DNA of 64,000 nt, taken from the NCBI GenBank assembly GCA_005778355.1, contig SXON01000017.1, positions 36,511 through 100,510 on the forward strand. The letters run 5' to 3'. The notes under the pieces are model-generated. The model had not been told where the DNA came from and ran no database searches. It was given only the letters and a program-made list of their open reading frames with translations. This document shows positions 53,755 through 61,817 of this stretch, piece after piece. The position numbers were made by a program, and so were the translations under genes. The stretch is from Pseudomonadota bacterium (GTDB lineage Bacteria > Myxococcota_A > UBA796 > SXON01). The number at the start of each line of letters is the position of its first letter. The first letter of the stretch is position 1.

Positions 53755-54513
53755 ATGCGCACAAGCTGGACATGGACGAGCCCTCACCTCGACGCCTCGA
53801 TGTCGGTGGCCCGCTGGGGCTACGCGGGCAAGCCCTTCCTCCTCTTCCCCACGGGCGGGGCCGACCATCTCGACGTCGAGCGCTTCAAGCTGGTGGCCGC
53901 GCTGGCGCCCCTGTGGGAAAATGGCCGAATCAGGCTGTATAGTGTCGATAGCGTGTGCCGACGCGGATGGCTCGCGGAGATCCCGGCCGCCGAGAAGATC
54001 GGCTGGCAGGTGCGCTACTCGAAGTTCGTCGAGGACGAGGTCTTCCCGCTCATCGAGTACGACGCCGGGCCGCAGAGCGTGGGCGTGGGCGGCATCTCGC
54101 TCGGCGCCTACCAGAGCTGGCTCGCCGCCACGCGGCGCCCCGACCGCGTAGACCTGTGCGTGGGCCTCTCGGGGACGTACTTGATGGAACGCCGACTCGA
54201 GGGGTTCTGGAACGAGGACTGGTACTTCCACGACCCGCGACAGTTCGTCGCCGGTCTCAGCGGTCCCCTGCTGGCCCAGCTTCGGCGCGGGCGCTTCGTC
54301 TTGGGCATCGGGGAACGCTACGAGAATCCCGCCTACACCGACGGGGCGGCCGAAACGCTCGACCGGGCCGGTGCCCGCGTCGATGTCTTGAAGTGGCGCG
54401 ACCCGGCCGGGCACGACTGGCCCACCTGGCGCACGATGTTTCCGACGATCCTCAGCGCGACCGTCCCGGCGGCTACGCCGCTCGTTCCGGAGCTTCCAGC
54501 CACCGTCTTGTGA
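53755..54513 (+). CDS. Putative esterase (alpha/beta hydrolase)
   Basis: This 252-residue protein has the nucleophile elbow GGISLGAYQ with Ser115 (GxSxG), and the catalytic His220 in GHDWPTW; an Asp in the strand before it completes the triad. The fold resembles the putative esterase family (D-esterase/EstA-like) that hydrolyses short acyl or formyl esters. No signal peptide is visible, so it is cytoplasmic. The start may be at 53755 with GATTCC 6 bases upstream. It overlaps the 3' end of the converging MFS gene by 41 bases. Confidence 0.8.
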   Translation: MRTSWTWTSPHLDASMSVARWGYAGKPFLLFPTGGADHLDVERFKLVAALAPLWENGRIRLYSVDSVCRRGWLAEIPAAEKIGWQVRYSKFVEDEVFPLIEYDAGPQSVGVGGISLGAYQSWLAATRRPDRVDLCVGLSGTYLMERRLEGFWNEDWYFHDPRQFVAGLSGPLLAQLRRGRFVLGIGERYENPAYTDGAAETLDRAGARVDVLKWRDPAGHDWPTWRTMFPTILSATVPAATPLVPELPATVL

Positions 54514-55762
54514 AGAGCATGACCACGGGCGCCGCCAGCGTGAAGGCGCCGATGATGAGCCACATCGTCTCCGGATCGCGCGCGCCCTCGGCCGGGCAGT
54601 AGCGCGACAACATCCAGCCGGAGATGATCGCCGCTACTGGTTTGGCGAGGAACAAGGGCACCTCCGAGAGGCCCATGTACGACGACTCGCGACCGCGCGG
54701 GGCGATGGTGGCGGTGTACTCGTAGAGGCGCGGCGACCAGAGAATCTCGCCGATCGACAACACCACGATGAATGTGACACTCGCCGCTATGGTGGTGGAC
54801 AGCGCCATCGCGAAGACGGAGATTGCAGAGATCACCGAGCCGAAGACGATCACCGGGTAGGGCGGAAAACGCCGCGTGAGCGCGGTGGCCGCCGGGGTGA
54901 GGAGGATCACCAGGAGCGGGTTGAGCGACCAGTAGTAGGCGAACTCGAAGTCGTCGCCAAAGCTGCGGAGCGTGTACTTCGGCCAGGTGAGGTGCGCGTG
55001 CTGGAAGATGAGGCGCACGAGCGTCAGCAAGCCGACGAACGCCATGAACACCCAGAAGGCCTTCTCGGCGAGCACCTCCCGCGCGATGAGTAGGGGGTTG
55101 CGCTCACGATTGGCCGCCGGCGCCGCGGCCCCCGGGGGCGACTCGCGCATGAGCAGCGCGAGGAGCACGTTGATCGTGGAACACACGCCGCCGACGAGGA
55201 AGATACACTGGGCCGCGCTCAGTTGGAAGGTCCCGAGCGTGACGCCGGCTTTGAACCACTCGCGGAAGTTGGTGATGATCGGGCCCTGTGACAACGACCC
55301 GAGGTTCATCACCACGTAGTAGAGCGAGAAGCCGAAGGCGACGGCCGCCGGGGCGGCAAAGTTGCGTACGGCAGCGTTCATCGTCGGCTTCATCGACCCT
55401 ACGCCCCACACGCCGAGGGCGAGGGCCACGTAGGCGGCCGGGAGCGAGGGCGAGAAGGCGAGCAGTAAGCGCCCTACGGCGGTGGACAAGGCCGCGATGA
55501 GGAGCGCGCGTTTCACTCCCATGGCGTCGGCGATGAAGCCGGCCACGAATACGAAGATCGAGATGGCGCTCGTCCACGTTCCGGTCACGCCCGCCGCCCC
55601 CTCGTCGCTGAGACTGAAGTCGTCCGACAGGTAGAGCGGAAGCATCGAGTACATCGTGAAGTACCCGACGCTCTCGAGGAACTTCATCAGGTATACAATC
55701 CACAGCTCGCGGGGCGAGGTGGCGAGCGCGCGCAGGTCGGAACCGAGGGAGGCCACGGACAT
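54473..55762 (-). CDS. Major facilitator superfamily transporter (PTR/POT-like)
   Basis: The 429-residue protein has twelve predicted membrane helices. The pattern ESVGYFTMYSMLPLYL and the loop with GVGSMKPTMNAAVRNF recall the POT/PTR2 oligopeptide:proton branch, but several POT-signature residues differ. It is an inner-membrane importer or exporter of unknown substrate. GATAGC ends 8 bases upstream of the ATG and no Shine-Dalgarno sequence is seen. It is arranged divergently with the lipoprotein at 55794. Confidence 0.8.
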   Translation of the reverse strand: MSVASLGSDLRALATSPRELWIVYLMKFLESVGYFTMYSMLPLYLSDDFSLSDEGAAGVTGTWTSAISIFVFVAGFIADAMGVKRALLIAALSTAVGRLLLAFSPSLPAAYVALALGVWGVGSMKPTMNAAVRNFAAPAAVAFGFSLYYVVMNLGSLSQGPIITNFREWFKAGVTLGTFQLSAAQCIFLVGGVCSTINVLLALLMRESPPGAAAPAANRERNPLLIAREVLAEKAFWVFMAFVGLLTLVRLIFQHAHLTWPKYTLRSFGDDFEFAYYWSLNPLLVILLTPAATALTRRFPPYPVIVFGSVISAISVFAMALSTTIAASVTFIVVLSIGEILWSPRLYEYTATIAPRGRESSYMGLSEVPLFLAKPVAAIISGWMLSRYCPAEGARDPETMWLIIGAFTLAAPVVMLFTRRWLEAPERAA

Positions 55763-55770
55763 CGGCGCAG

Positions 55771-55776
55771 GCTATC
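55771..55776 (-). promoter_or_regulatory. -10 element for the MFS gene
   Basis: On the minus strand GATAGC ends 8 bases before the ATG at 55762. No ribosome binding site is present. Confidence 0.45.
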
Positions 55777-55793
55777 GCAGGCCCACCGCCGAG

Positions 55794-56654
55794 GTGCTCG
55801 TGCTCCTGTTCTTGTTGGCCTGTCCCAAGCCTGCCGAGCCCCCGGCGATGGGCAATGCCTCGATCTGGAGCGAACCGAGCCCGAGCTGCCCCCGGCGTGG
55901 TGACGATCCGCCGGCGTGCCCCGCGGGGAGCGCGCTGGGATCGTCTCCTGAGCTGCCCCTGGAGTGGGGGGTCATGGCCGCGGGCAACCGCCTGTGGGGC
56001 GACCGCCTCGCCTGCGCAGACGGCAGCATCGCCGCGTACCAGCGCCTGGGCAACGTGGGCGCGGCGCCCGTCGAGTCGAGCTCGCCGCCCTCCGGGGCAC
56101 CGCGATTCGGTCCCGACGTGGTCGACCGGTGGTCCGTGGACTGTGGCGACGGCCCCACGACGCTCTACACCAACCTGTACCGCTGCGGCGAGATCTGCCT
56201 GCCGGGCGGCCTGCGCATCGTCCCCGGTGCCACGGCCAAGGAGATGGAGGCGATGAGCGCGGCGGCCGAGGCCAGGGACATGGTGGCCATGCACGCCGCA
56301 GGCGAGCGACTCGTCGGCGTCGGCCGCGACTTCGAGGTCACCTGGCTGGTGGCCGCATCGGTTGCCGAGAGCGCCGGCGACTGGTCGAATGCGGTCGCCT
56401 ACTGGCAAGGCGCCATCGGCATCCTCGACACCGCGAGCAGCCGGGCGTCGCTGGCTGAAGCGCTCGCACGATCGGGTCGCGACGTGGAGGCGCGGCTCGA
56501 GCTCAACACCTTGCTGGCTCGGTATGGCGACAGCCCGCTCCGGCCCCAGCTCGTTTGCACCCAGTCGCTGCTCGAGACCGACCGGCAAAGACAGATGGCG
56601 CTCGCCGAGGAAGCTTGCACTGGGGGTTGGCCGCGTTGCTGTGGTTCGCCTTGA
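55794..56654 (+). CDS. Lipoprotein with TPR-like C-terminus
   Basis: The GTG at 55794 gives 286 residues beginning MLVLLFLLACPKPAEPP, with Cys10 as lipid site and no positive charge before it. Longer in-frame starts would read through the divergent promoter region and are rejected. The middle has several Cys, Trp and Asp/Gly-rich loops; the last 90 residues form helical repeats (WSNAVAYWQGAIGILD, SRASLAEALARSG) of TPR type. It ends in CCGSP. No family recognised. Role unknown, likely periplasmic. Confidence 0.65.
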   Translation: MLVLLFLLACPKPAEPPAMGNASIWSEPSPSCPRRGDDPPACPAGSALGSSPELPLEWGVMAAGNRLWGDRLACADGSIAAYQRLGNVGAAPVESSSPPSGAPRFGPDVVDRWSVDCGDGPTTLYTNLYRCGEICLPGGLRIVPGATAKEMEAMSAAAEARDMVAMHAAGERLVGVGRDFEVTWLVAASVAESAGDWSNAVAYWQGAIGILDTASSRASLAEALARSGRDVEARLELNTLLARYGDSPLRPQLVCTQSLLETDRQRQMALAEEACTGGWPRCCGSP

Positions 56655-56661
56655 TGTTTAT

Positions 56662-56679
56662 GACACACGTGGGTGTGTC
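56662..56679 (+). terminator. Hairpin downstream of the lipoprotein gene
   Basis: GACACAC (56662-56668) pairs with GTGTGTC (56673-56679) around 4 bases, followed by TTTC. It is either a terminator of the lipoprotein gene or an operator for the hemerythrin-radical SAM gene 59 bases downstream. Confidence 0.35.
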
Positions 56680-56737
56680 TTTCGGCACGTGAGTCGGTCA
56701 AAAAGCCGCCCTGCGCGCAGGCACGTACCTTGCAAGA

Positions 56738-58627
56738 ATGGGCCGCATGACCGACCGCCTCAGCCCCGACATCGACGAAATCCTGGCCACCCACCACGCG
56801 CTGCTCAAGCGCGAGATTCCGCGTCTCTCGGCCGCCTGGCAACAGATCGAGGCGCCCAAGGCTCTGACGGAACCCTGGCTCCAACTACTGGCGGTCTTGC
56901 TGCCTCATCTCGACAAGGAGGAGCAGATTCTCTTCCCCTTGTGCCGCGCGATGGACCAGGGCGACGCGCCGCTTGGCTGCGGCGTGGAAGCACCCATCAA
57001 GCAGATGGACTACGAGCACGACTGCATCACCACCCTGGAGGGGTGCCTGCGGAACGCCTCGGTGCAGGCAGGCAAGTACGAGCCCGATCTCCTGGCGATG
57101 CTCGACGACCTTGCGGTGCACGCTCGTCGCGAGTCTGACGACCTGTTTCCGCGCGCGGTGCGACGCGCCCACCAGCTCGTGGCCGGGACGGCGACCGCCG
57201 TCGACGTCGACGACGCCGAGCCCACACCGGCCACGCCGCTCCGGAACTTCGCGCTGCCCGAAGGCACGCGCCTGGTGCGCGACACGCGTGGCCGCTGCAA
57301 CGAGTGCCTCGCCGATGTGCCCGCCCGGGTGGTGCGCGACAACGCCGAGGCGCGACTCGAAAAACTCTGCCCCACGCACGGGATCACCACCCAGCTGATG
57401 TCGCACGCGCCCGACAGCTGGGAGCGGCTCGACCGCTATTACTTCAAGGTGAACGCCGAGTGTTACCCTCAGCGCGACTACATCGTGCGGATGACGGAGA
57501 AGTGCAACCTCGATTGCCCGATCTGCCTCGCGCGCGCCAACCAGGCCGAGACGCCCGATCTGGGAATCGACCGCTTGCGCGACCTCCTCAGCGAACGTCG
57601 GGGGATCAAGGTGGATCTCATGGCGGCGGAGCCGACGCTCCGTGAAGACCTGGAGGACTGGATCCGCGCCGTGAAGTCGCGCGGGGGCATCGCCGCCCTA
57701 CACACCAACGGCCTGAAGCTCGCCAACCGCGCCTACGCCGAGAAGATCCGCGCTGCGGGGGTCGACGAGGTCTTCCTCCAGTTCGACGGCCTCGACGACA
57801 ACGCCAACAAGGTGCTTCGCGGGCGCCCGCTCAACAAGGCCCGCCTCGCCGCGCTGGAGAACATGCGTGAGCTCGGCATCGCCACCTCGCTCATCGTGGT
57901 GGTGGCCAAGGGTGTCAACGACAAGGAAGTGTCGCGGGTGCTGCGTTTCGCGATGGAGCCCCGCAATAGCCACGTGCGCGAGGTGTTCTTCCTCGGATTG
58001 CGCATGCTCGGCAGCGCGCGTCACGCGGCGTCGGAGGGCGAGGGTCTCTCCGCCTCGATGCTCATGCCCGACGAGATCATCGATCTCTTGACAGAGCAGG
58101 AGCCCTCGATCCGCCGCACCGACATCGAGAACTTCAACAAGCTCTACTTCGCCATGTTGTCTACCTTCAAGGTAAAGAAGTGCTTGTACGTGCAGCACTA
58201 CATGATGGTGCGCGACGGTGAGGGCGGCGGAAAACCCATCTCCGACTTCCTCGACCTCGACGCCCTCGGCGTCGCTGCGGATCGCTACGCGGAGGGTTTC
58301 GAGGACCACCCCAACTTCGCGAAGGCGCGGCTCCTCGCCTCCCTCGCGCGCAACGGGGCCAACCTCAAGACCCTGGGCATGCTGGGCGATCTCGCGCGTC
58401 TCGAGCGGCTTTTTCAGACGGGCATGAACCTTGGCGAGGTGCCGGGGCGCTTCCTCATCCTCGGCTTCATCACCGCCTGCGACCCCAACAACTTCGACGC
58501 CCAGGTGGCGGTGAACTGCGGAAAGGGCGAGATGAGTGCCGACGGCGGCTTCGTGGAGAGTGGCGCGGTTGCAAATGTGCTTCGCGAGGCCCGCTTTGAT
58601 CGCGACCTCGGCGGAGAATCGACGTAA
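56738..58627 (+). CDS. Hemerythrin-like domain fused to a radical SAM enzyme (Tes/MJ0619-like)
   Basis: The 629-residue protein combines two modules. Residues 10-150 form a hemerythrin-type four-helix bundle with candidate di-iron ligands H19/H20, H57, E61, H94, H128 and E132. Residues 175-235 carry C187-x-x-C190 and C211-x-x-H214 before a WERLDRYYF element, the cysteine-rich N-terminus of tetraether-lipid-synthase-like radical SAM proteins. The radical SAM core follows with C256, C260 and C263 (CNLDCPIC) and MAAEPT in place of GGEPT, then an extended C-terminal region to 629. It may sense or handle O2 or NO while doing radical chemistry. The reaction is unknown. Confidence 0.85.
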   Translation: MGRMTDRLSPDIDEILATHHALLKREIPRLSAAWQQIEAPKALTEPWLQLLAVLLPHLDKEEQILFPLCRAMDQGDAPLGCGVEAPIKQMDYEHDCITTLEGCLRNASVQAGKYEPDLLAMLDDLAVHARRESDDLFPRAVRRAHQLVAGTATAVDVDDAEPTPATPLRNFALPEGTRLVRDTRGRCNECLADVPARVVRDNAEARLEKLCPTHGITTQLMSHAPDSWERLDRYYFKVNAECYPQRDYIVRMTEKCNLDCPICLARANQAETPDLGIDRLRDLLSERRGIKVDLMAAEPTLREDLEDWIRAVKSRGGIAALHTNGLKLANRAYAEKIRAAGVDEVFLQFDGLDDNANKVLRGRPLNKARLAALENMRELGIATSLIVVVAKGVNDKEVSRVLRFAMEPRNSHVREVFFLGLRMLGSARHAASEGEGLSASMLMPDEIIDLLTEQEPSIRRTDIENFNKLYFAMLSTFKVKKCLYVQHYMMVRDGEGGGKPISDFLDLDALGVAADRYAEGFEDHPNFAKARLLASLARNGANLKTLGMLGDLARLERLFQTGMNLGEVPGRFLILGFITACDPNNFDAQVAVNCGKGEMSADGGFVESGAVANVLREARFDRDLGGEST

Positions 58628-58693
58628 CGGCGCCCCGTGCTTCCGAGCACGCTCGCCGCAGCGGATTAGCGGGTGCCTTCTCACGGAGCGTCC

Positions 58694-59281
58694 ATGTTTG
58701 CCTTGCTGCTCGTCCTCGCCTGCGCCGAGGATCTGTCTCAGAAAGCCCCGGCCGCGAAGGTGGAGGCGCCTGCCCCGAAGGCCGAGGCGCCCGCGCCCGC
58801 GCCTGCGCCGTCGGGCACGGGCCTGGCCATCGATCCCGCGCGCTCGACGATCTCGGCGAAGGGCGCCAAGATCACCAAGACGCATGACATCAACTTCCCC
58901 GACTTCGGCGGCACGCTCAAGGTCGAGGGCGAGAAGCTCGTGGGTGTCGAGGTGGTGGTGAAGATGGCCGCGCTCATGGCCGACAGCGAGAAGCTCACCG
59001 GTCACCTGAAGAACGAGGACTTCTTCTCGGTCGACACGATGCCGGAGTCGAAGTTCGTGGGCACGGTGACCGACGGCACCGTCACCGGCGATCTCACGCT
59101 TCACGGCGTCACCAAGCAGCTGAGCTTCCCCGCTACCGTCAGCATCGATGCGGCGACGGTGTCGGCGGAGACCGAGTTCACCATCAACCGCCAGGACTTC
59201 GGCGTGAGCTACCCGGGCAAGCCCGACGACCTCATCCAGGACTCGGTGGTGCTCAAGGTGAAGCTGGTCGCCGCGCGGTAG
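58694..59281 (+). CDS. YceI-like lipoprotein
   Basis: GGAGC stands upstream of the ATG at 58694, which gives 195 residues beginning MFALLLVLACAED (Cys10). A Pro/Ala/Lys-rich linker (17-45) is followed by the YceI lipocalin-like barrel (STISAKGAKITKTHDI, TVTGDLTLHGVTKQLSF, INRQDFGVSYPGKPDDLIQDSVVL). YceI proteins bind amphiphilic molecules such as isoprenoids or fatty amides in the periplasm. It converges with the SRPBCC gene, 4 bases apart. Confidence 0.9.
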   Translation: MFALLLVLACAEDLSQKAPAAKVEAPAPKAEAPAPAPAPSGTGLAIDPARSTISAKGAKITKTHDINFPDFGGTLKVEGEKLVGVEVVVKMAALMADSEKLTGHLKNEDFFSVDTMPESKFVGTVTDGTVTGDLTLHGVTKQLSFPATVSIDAATVSAETEFTINRQDFGVSYPGKPDDLIQDSVVLKVKLVAAR

Positions 59282-59285
59282 GGCG

Positions 59286-60008
59286 CTACCTCTTCTTCTT
59301 CTTGGACTTTGCGGCGGCTTCCGCGGCCGCCTTGGCGGCGGCCTCCTCGGCGGCCTTCTTCGCGGCTTCCTCCGCGGCGGCCTTGGCGGCGGCTTCCTCG
59401 GCGGCCTTCTTTGCAGCCTCCTCGGCGGCCTTCTTCGCGGCTTCCTCGGCAGCGGCCTTGGCCGCGTCCGCCTCGGCCAGGGCCTTGAGCTTGCCGAGCC
59501 CCACCACGAAGTCGGCGCTCACCATCTCGTTGAGCTTCTTCGCCGGGAAGAAGAGGCTGGCGGGGAAACCCCACTGCGTGACGTCCTGCCACTCCACCTT
59601 CGAGCCCGCGCCGCTGGCGGTCACGGTGATGCGGCCCTTCGCCGGATCTTTCGACTTGCCGAACCAGGTGTCGTAGGCGATCCCGGCGTTCTCGTTGACG
59701 GCGGTGAGCGCCAGGCGCCCGGTCATGAGCACCTTGCCGTCCCAGCTCATCGTGTGGCCGGTCTTGCCGACGTCACCGCTGAAGGTCCAGGTGGCGCCGG
59801 GGTCGCGGTCCTTCGACCACGCGGTCCAAGTGGGCCAGGTGTTGAGGTCCTGGAGGTAGGACTGAACGAACTGCGGGGCGGCCGCAATCTCGGTCGACTG
59901 GGTGACGACCACCACGCCCTTCTCGGGGATGGCGGTGCTCGGCGTGAGCACGTCGATGGCGAGGGGCTTGGCCTCGGCGAGGCTCAGGGCGAGAAGGAGG
60001 GCGAACAA
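59286..60008 (-). CDS. Exported SRPBCC (START-like) protein with Ala/Lys/Glu tail
   Basis: The TTG start at 60008, with GGAG 6 bases upstream, gives 240 residues and leader MFALLLALSLAEA. Residues 40-150 form a START/polyketide-cyclase-like hydrophobic-ligand fold (VQSYLQDLNTWPTWTAWSKD, AGIAYDTWFGKSKD). From about 180 the chain is a repetitive helix of EEAAKKAAEEAAAK units ending KSKKKKR, similar to histone-H1-like or TolA-like tails. It probably binds a hydrophobic ligand in the periplasm; the tail may contact nucleic acid or membrane components. Exact role unknown. Confidence 0.8.
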   Translation of the reverse strand: MFALLLALSLAEAKPLAIDVLTPSTAIPEKGVVVVTQSTEIAAAPQFVQSYLQDLNTWPTWTAWSKDRDPGATWTFSGDVGKTGHTMSWDGKVLMTGRLALTAVNENAGIAYDTWFGKSKDPAKGRITVTASGAGSKVEWQDVTQWGFPASLFFPAKKLNEMVSADFVVGLGKLKALAEADAAKAAAEEAAKKAAEEAAKKAAEEAAAKAAAEEAAKKAAEEAAAKAAAEAAAKSKKKKR

Positions 60009-60071
60009 GGTGGACTCCGGGTTGGCGTCGCAGGGTAGGGCATCCGGCCGGGGTCGGTCAAGCGCCGACCG

Positions 60072-60077
60072 GATAGC
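60072..60077 (+). promoter_or_regulatory. -10 element for the gene at 60086
   Basis: GATAGC ends 8 bases before the ATG at 60086, with no Shine-Dalgarno sequence between. Confidence 0.45.
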
Positions 60078-60085
60078 GCTTCGCC

Positions 60086-60541
60086 ATGTTGTTGTTCTGC
60101 GCGGCGGCCATGGCGGCCACATTTCCCACCCTCGACCTCTTCACTCTCGAGGACAAACGCCTCAAGTTGCCCGCCGACATCGGCAGCGCGCGCGTGGCGG
60201 TGCTCGTGGGTTGGTCTCGTGCACAGGATGACGATCTGCACGCCTGGACGGGGTACTTCCTTCGCTACAAGGCAGAGTTCTGGTCGCTGCCTCTGGTCGG
60301 CAACCTCGGGACGGTCTTCGACGCGCCGGTGATCATGGGGCTGCGCGCCGGGCTCGATGCGGATCGCGAGGCGCGGACTGTCCCGGTGTTTCTCGAGCCG
60401 CCCGACCTGAAGGCGCCGCTGGCTTCGGACGCGCAGTTCGTGGACGTCTACGTGGTGTCGGGCGACGGGAAGATCCACCTGCACGAGCGCGGGCCCTTCG
60501 CCGACGGCAAGGCGCAGAAGGTGGTGGCGGCGGTGAAGTAG
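60086..60541 (+). CDS. Exported thioredoxin-fold-like protein without CXXC
   Basis: The 151-residue product starts MLLFCAAAMAA, another uncharged leader with no earlier start in frame. The mature sequence (FPTLDLFTLEDKRLKLPAD, VAVLVGWSR, VDVYVVSGDGKIHLHERG) has the strand-helix order of a TlpA/ATP10-like thioredoxin fold but no CXXC, so it is not a thiol oxidoreductase. It may be a redox-inactive partner or binding protein in the periplasm. Its own leaderless promoter precedes it. Confidence 0.6.
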   Translation: MLLFCAAAMAATFPTLDLFTLEDKRLKLPADIGSARVAVLVGWSRAQDDDLHAWTGYFLRYKAEFWSLPLVGNLGTVFDAPVIMGLRAGLDADREARTVPVFLEPPDLKAPLASDAQFVDVYVVSGDGKIHLHERGPFADGKAQKVVAAVK

Positions 60542-60741
60542 GCGGACGGCCACCTGCCGCGGGTTCGGCTCTCGGGTCACGTCGAGAGCACGCTGTCGCG
60601 ACACTGGAGCGCGCTCGACTTCGGTGCTACCGGGGTCGCTGTCCCACGCTTCCGGGCCAAGGTGGCTCAGGTCGCGACACGGTGCCTCATGGCACGCGAC
60701 CGACCGTCTTGACTTGCGCGGGGCGAAGGTGAGCGTGCGCT

Positions 60742-60817
60742 CGCGGCGGGACCTCGCGTCGGGTGGTACGTCGCTCGCATGAGTGGCAGAAACCCGCGAC
60801 GCTGGTGTCGCGACATG
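60742..60817 (+). repeat. 76-bp direct repeat, copy 1
   Basis: The copy begins CGCGGCGGGACCTCGCGTC and ends in GTCGCGACATG. It matches copy 2 (60878-60953) with no gaps and about six mismatches. The copies are 136 bases apart. Confidence 0.7.
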
Positions 60818-60877
60818 TGTCTACTTTGCGTTCCGCGACGCGTGGTTGCCTACACCGCTCGAAGGCCACCCCGCGCG

Positions 60878-60953
60878 CGCGGCGGGACCTCGCGTCGGGT
60901 GGTACGTCGCTCGCACGAGCGCCAGGAACCCGCGACGCTCGTGTCGCGACATG
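60878..60953 (+). repeat. 76-bp direct repeat, copy 2
   Basis: Second copy of the repeat at 60742. The 60-base spacer differs from the repeat. Both copies end in the same GTCGCGACATG. Confidence 0.7.
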
Positions 60954-60980
60954 AAATGTGGAGGTCATCCAGCAGTTTTT

Positions 60981-61153
60981 GAGACACTCCCCCCAGTCAT
61001 CGGGGAAAAAATAGGACTCGAAGCCCCGGGAAGCCTGGTGGCCCAACCAGCGAACGCCGACAATGCTGTGGGGACCCAGACCACAGACCCTGTTTCAGGC
61101 CAAAAAAGGCACGCGAGTCCTATTTCTTCTAGGATGACTATGCCGAGTGTCTT
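60981..61153. mobile_element. Possible miniature inverted-repeat element or structured RNA
   Basis: The outer 40 bases (60981-61020) and the reverse complement of the last 40 (61114-61153) agree at 31 of 40 positions in an ungapped alignment, with the inner 12 bases (AAATAGGACTCG) perfect. The 93-base centre can form short hairpins (CTGGT/ACCAG, CTGTGG/CCACAG, GCC/GGC around AAAAAA). No transposase is encoded and no target duplication is obvious. The equal-length mismatched arms fit either a MITE or a folded RNA. The segment is richer in A and T than its surroundings. Confidence 0.4.
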
Positions 61154-61290
61154 GTTTTCCGGGGGATGAGTGGATCCCGATCGTCCGCGGGCCCCTGCGC
61201 GGCTCCGTAACGGGCGTGAGCGTGCTGCGGGGGCCTTCTTCCCGGCCTCACCTTGGTCGTTGACAGCGCTCACGCGCGGCCTGGTCGCTG

Positions 61291-61296
61291 CATAGA
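61291..61296 (+). promoter_or_regulatory. -10 element for the gene at 61306
   Basis: CATAGA ends 9 bases before the ATG at 61306, which supports that start over the GTG at 61297. Confidence 0.4.
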
Positions 61297-61305
61297 GTGC
61301 GCTCG

Positions 61306-61773
61306 ATGTTCTTCCTCACCTCGCTCGCGGCCTCAGCGGAACCGATGTGGACCGTGACCGTCGATCCCCTCACCTTCGCCCTCGGCTTTGCGCACGTGCA
61401 GGTTGAAACGGCCTTCCATCCTCGCTTCTCTCTCTACGCCGGCCCGTCGCTACGCCTCTACGACTCCTTGCTCGGCGAGCCCGCCGGGCCGTACCGCGGC
61501 TACGGCGCCGAGGCCGGCCTCCGCTGGTTCTTCCACGGTCGTGCGCCGGAGGGGGGCTGGCTCATGGCGCGCGGCGTGCTCGCGTGGGTAGACAGCGCTG
61601 AACCGGGCATCGGTGGCTACACCAGCGCGCTCGCGGGCTACACCTGGGTGGCGGACTTTGGCCTCGTCCTGGCCGGTGGTCTCGGGGTGTCGTGGTTCGA
61701 CTACGGTCCCGCCGGCGTCGGCATCCACGGGGTGCTGCCTGCGGCGCACACCAACGTGGGCTGGGCGTTCTGA
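61306..61773 (+). CDS. Small outer-membrane beta-barrel-like protein
   Basis: The ATG at 61306 gives 155 residues with leader MFFLTSLAASAEP. Eight or so amphipathic strands follow (WTVTVDPLTFALGFAHVQVE, FSLYAGPSLRLYD, GAEAGLRWFFHGR, TSALAGYTWVADFG, VLAGGLGVSWFDYG), ending NVGWAF with a terminal Phe, the mark of outer-membrane barrels. It resembles the DUF3575-type family. A start at the GTG 61297 would add MRS. Function unknown. Confidence 0.7.
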   Translation: MFFLTSLAASAEPMWTVTVDPLTFALGFAHVQVETAFHPRFSLYAGPSLRLYDSLLGEPAGPYRGYGAEAGLRWFFHGRAPEGGWLMARGVLAWVDSAEPGIGGYTSALAGYTWVADFGLVLAGGLGVSWFDYGPAGVGIHGVLPAAHTNVGWAF

Positions 61774-61817
61774 AGGACCGACTACCCATGTACCTTTCGC
61801 TCGCGACGAGCGGCCGC

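Larger units (their letters stand above)
60542..61305. other. Repeat-rich noncoding region (764 bases)
   Basis: The region holds no supported gene. It contains two copies of a 76-bp direct repeat, a 173-bp inverted-repeat element of lower GC, several GTCGCGAC palindromes and a 9-bp inverted pair (61214-61222 and 61267-61275). The GC drop around 60960-61160 and equal-length repeat arms suggest inserted DNA. No rRNA, tRNA or CRISPR repeat is seen. Confidence 0.55.

Noticed and set aside
60742-60953. CRISPR array
   Set aside because: Only two copies exist, each 76 bases with a 60-base spacer, and no cas gene is in the window.
61009-61125. tRNA-like or integron attC site
   Set aside because: The fold has no anticodon arm and lacks the attC GTT/AAC core ends; no integrase is nearby.
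60779-61273. Short frames within the 76-bp repeats and the 173-bp element
   Set aside because: They are Arg/Ser-rich products of the repeats with no ribosome binding site, coding bias or family.
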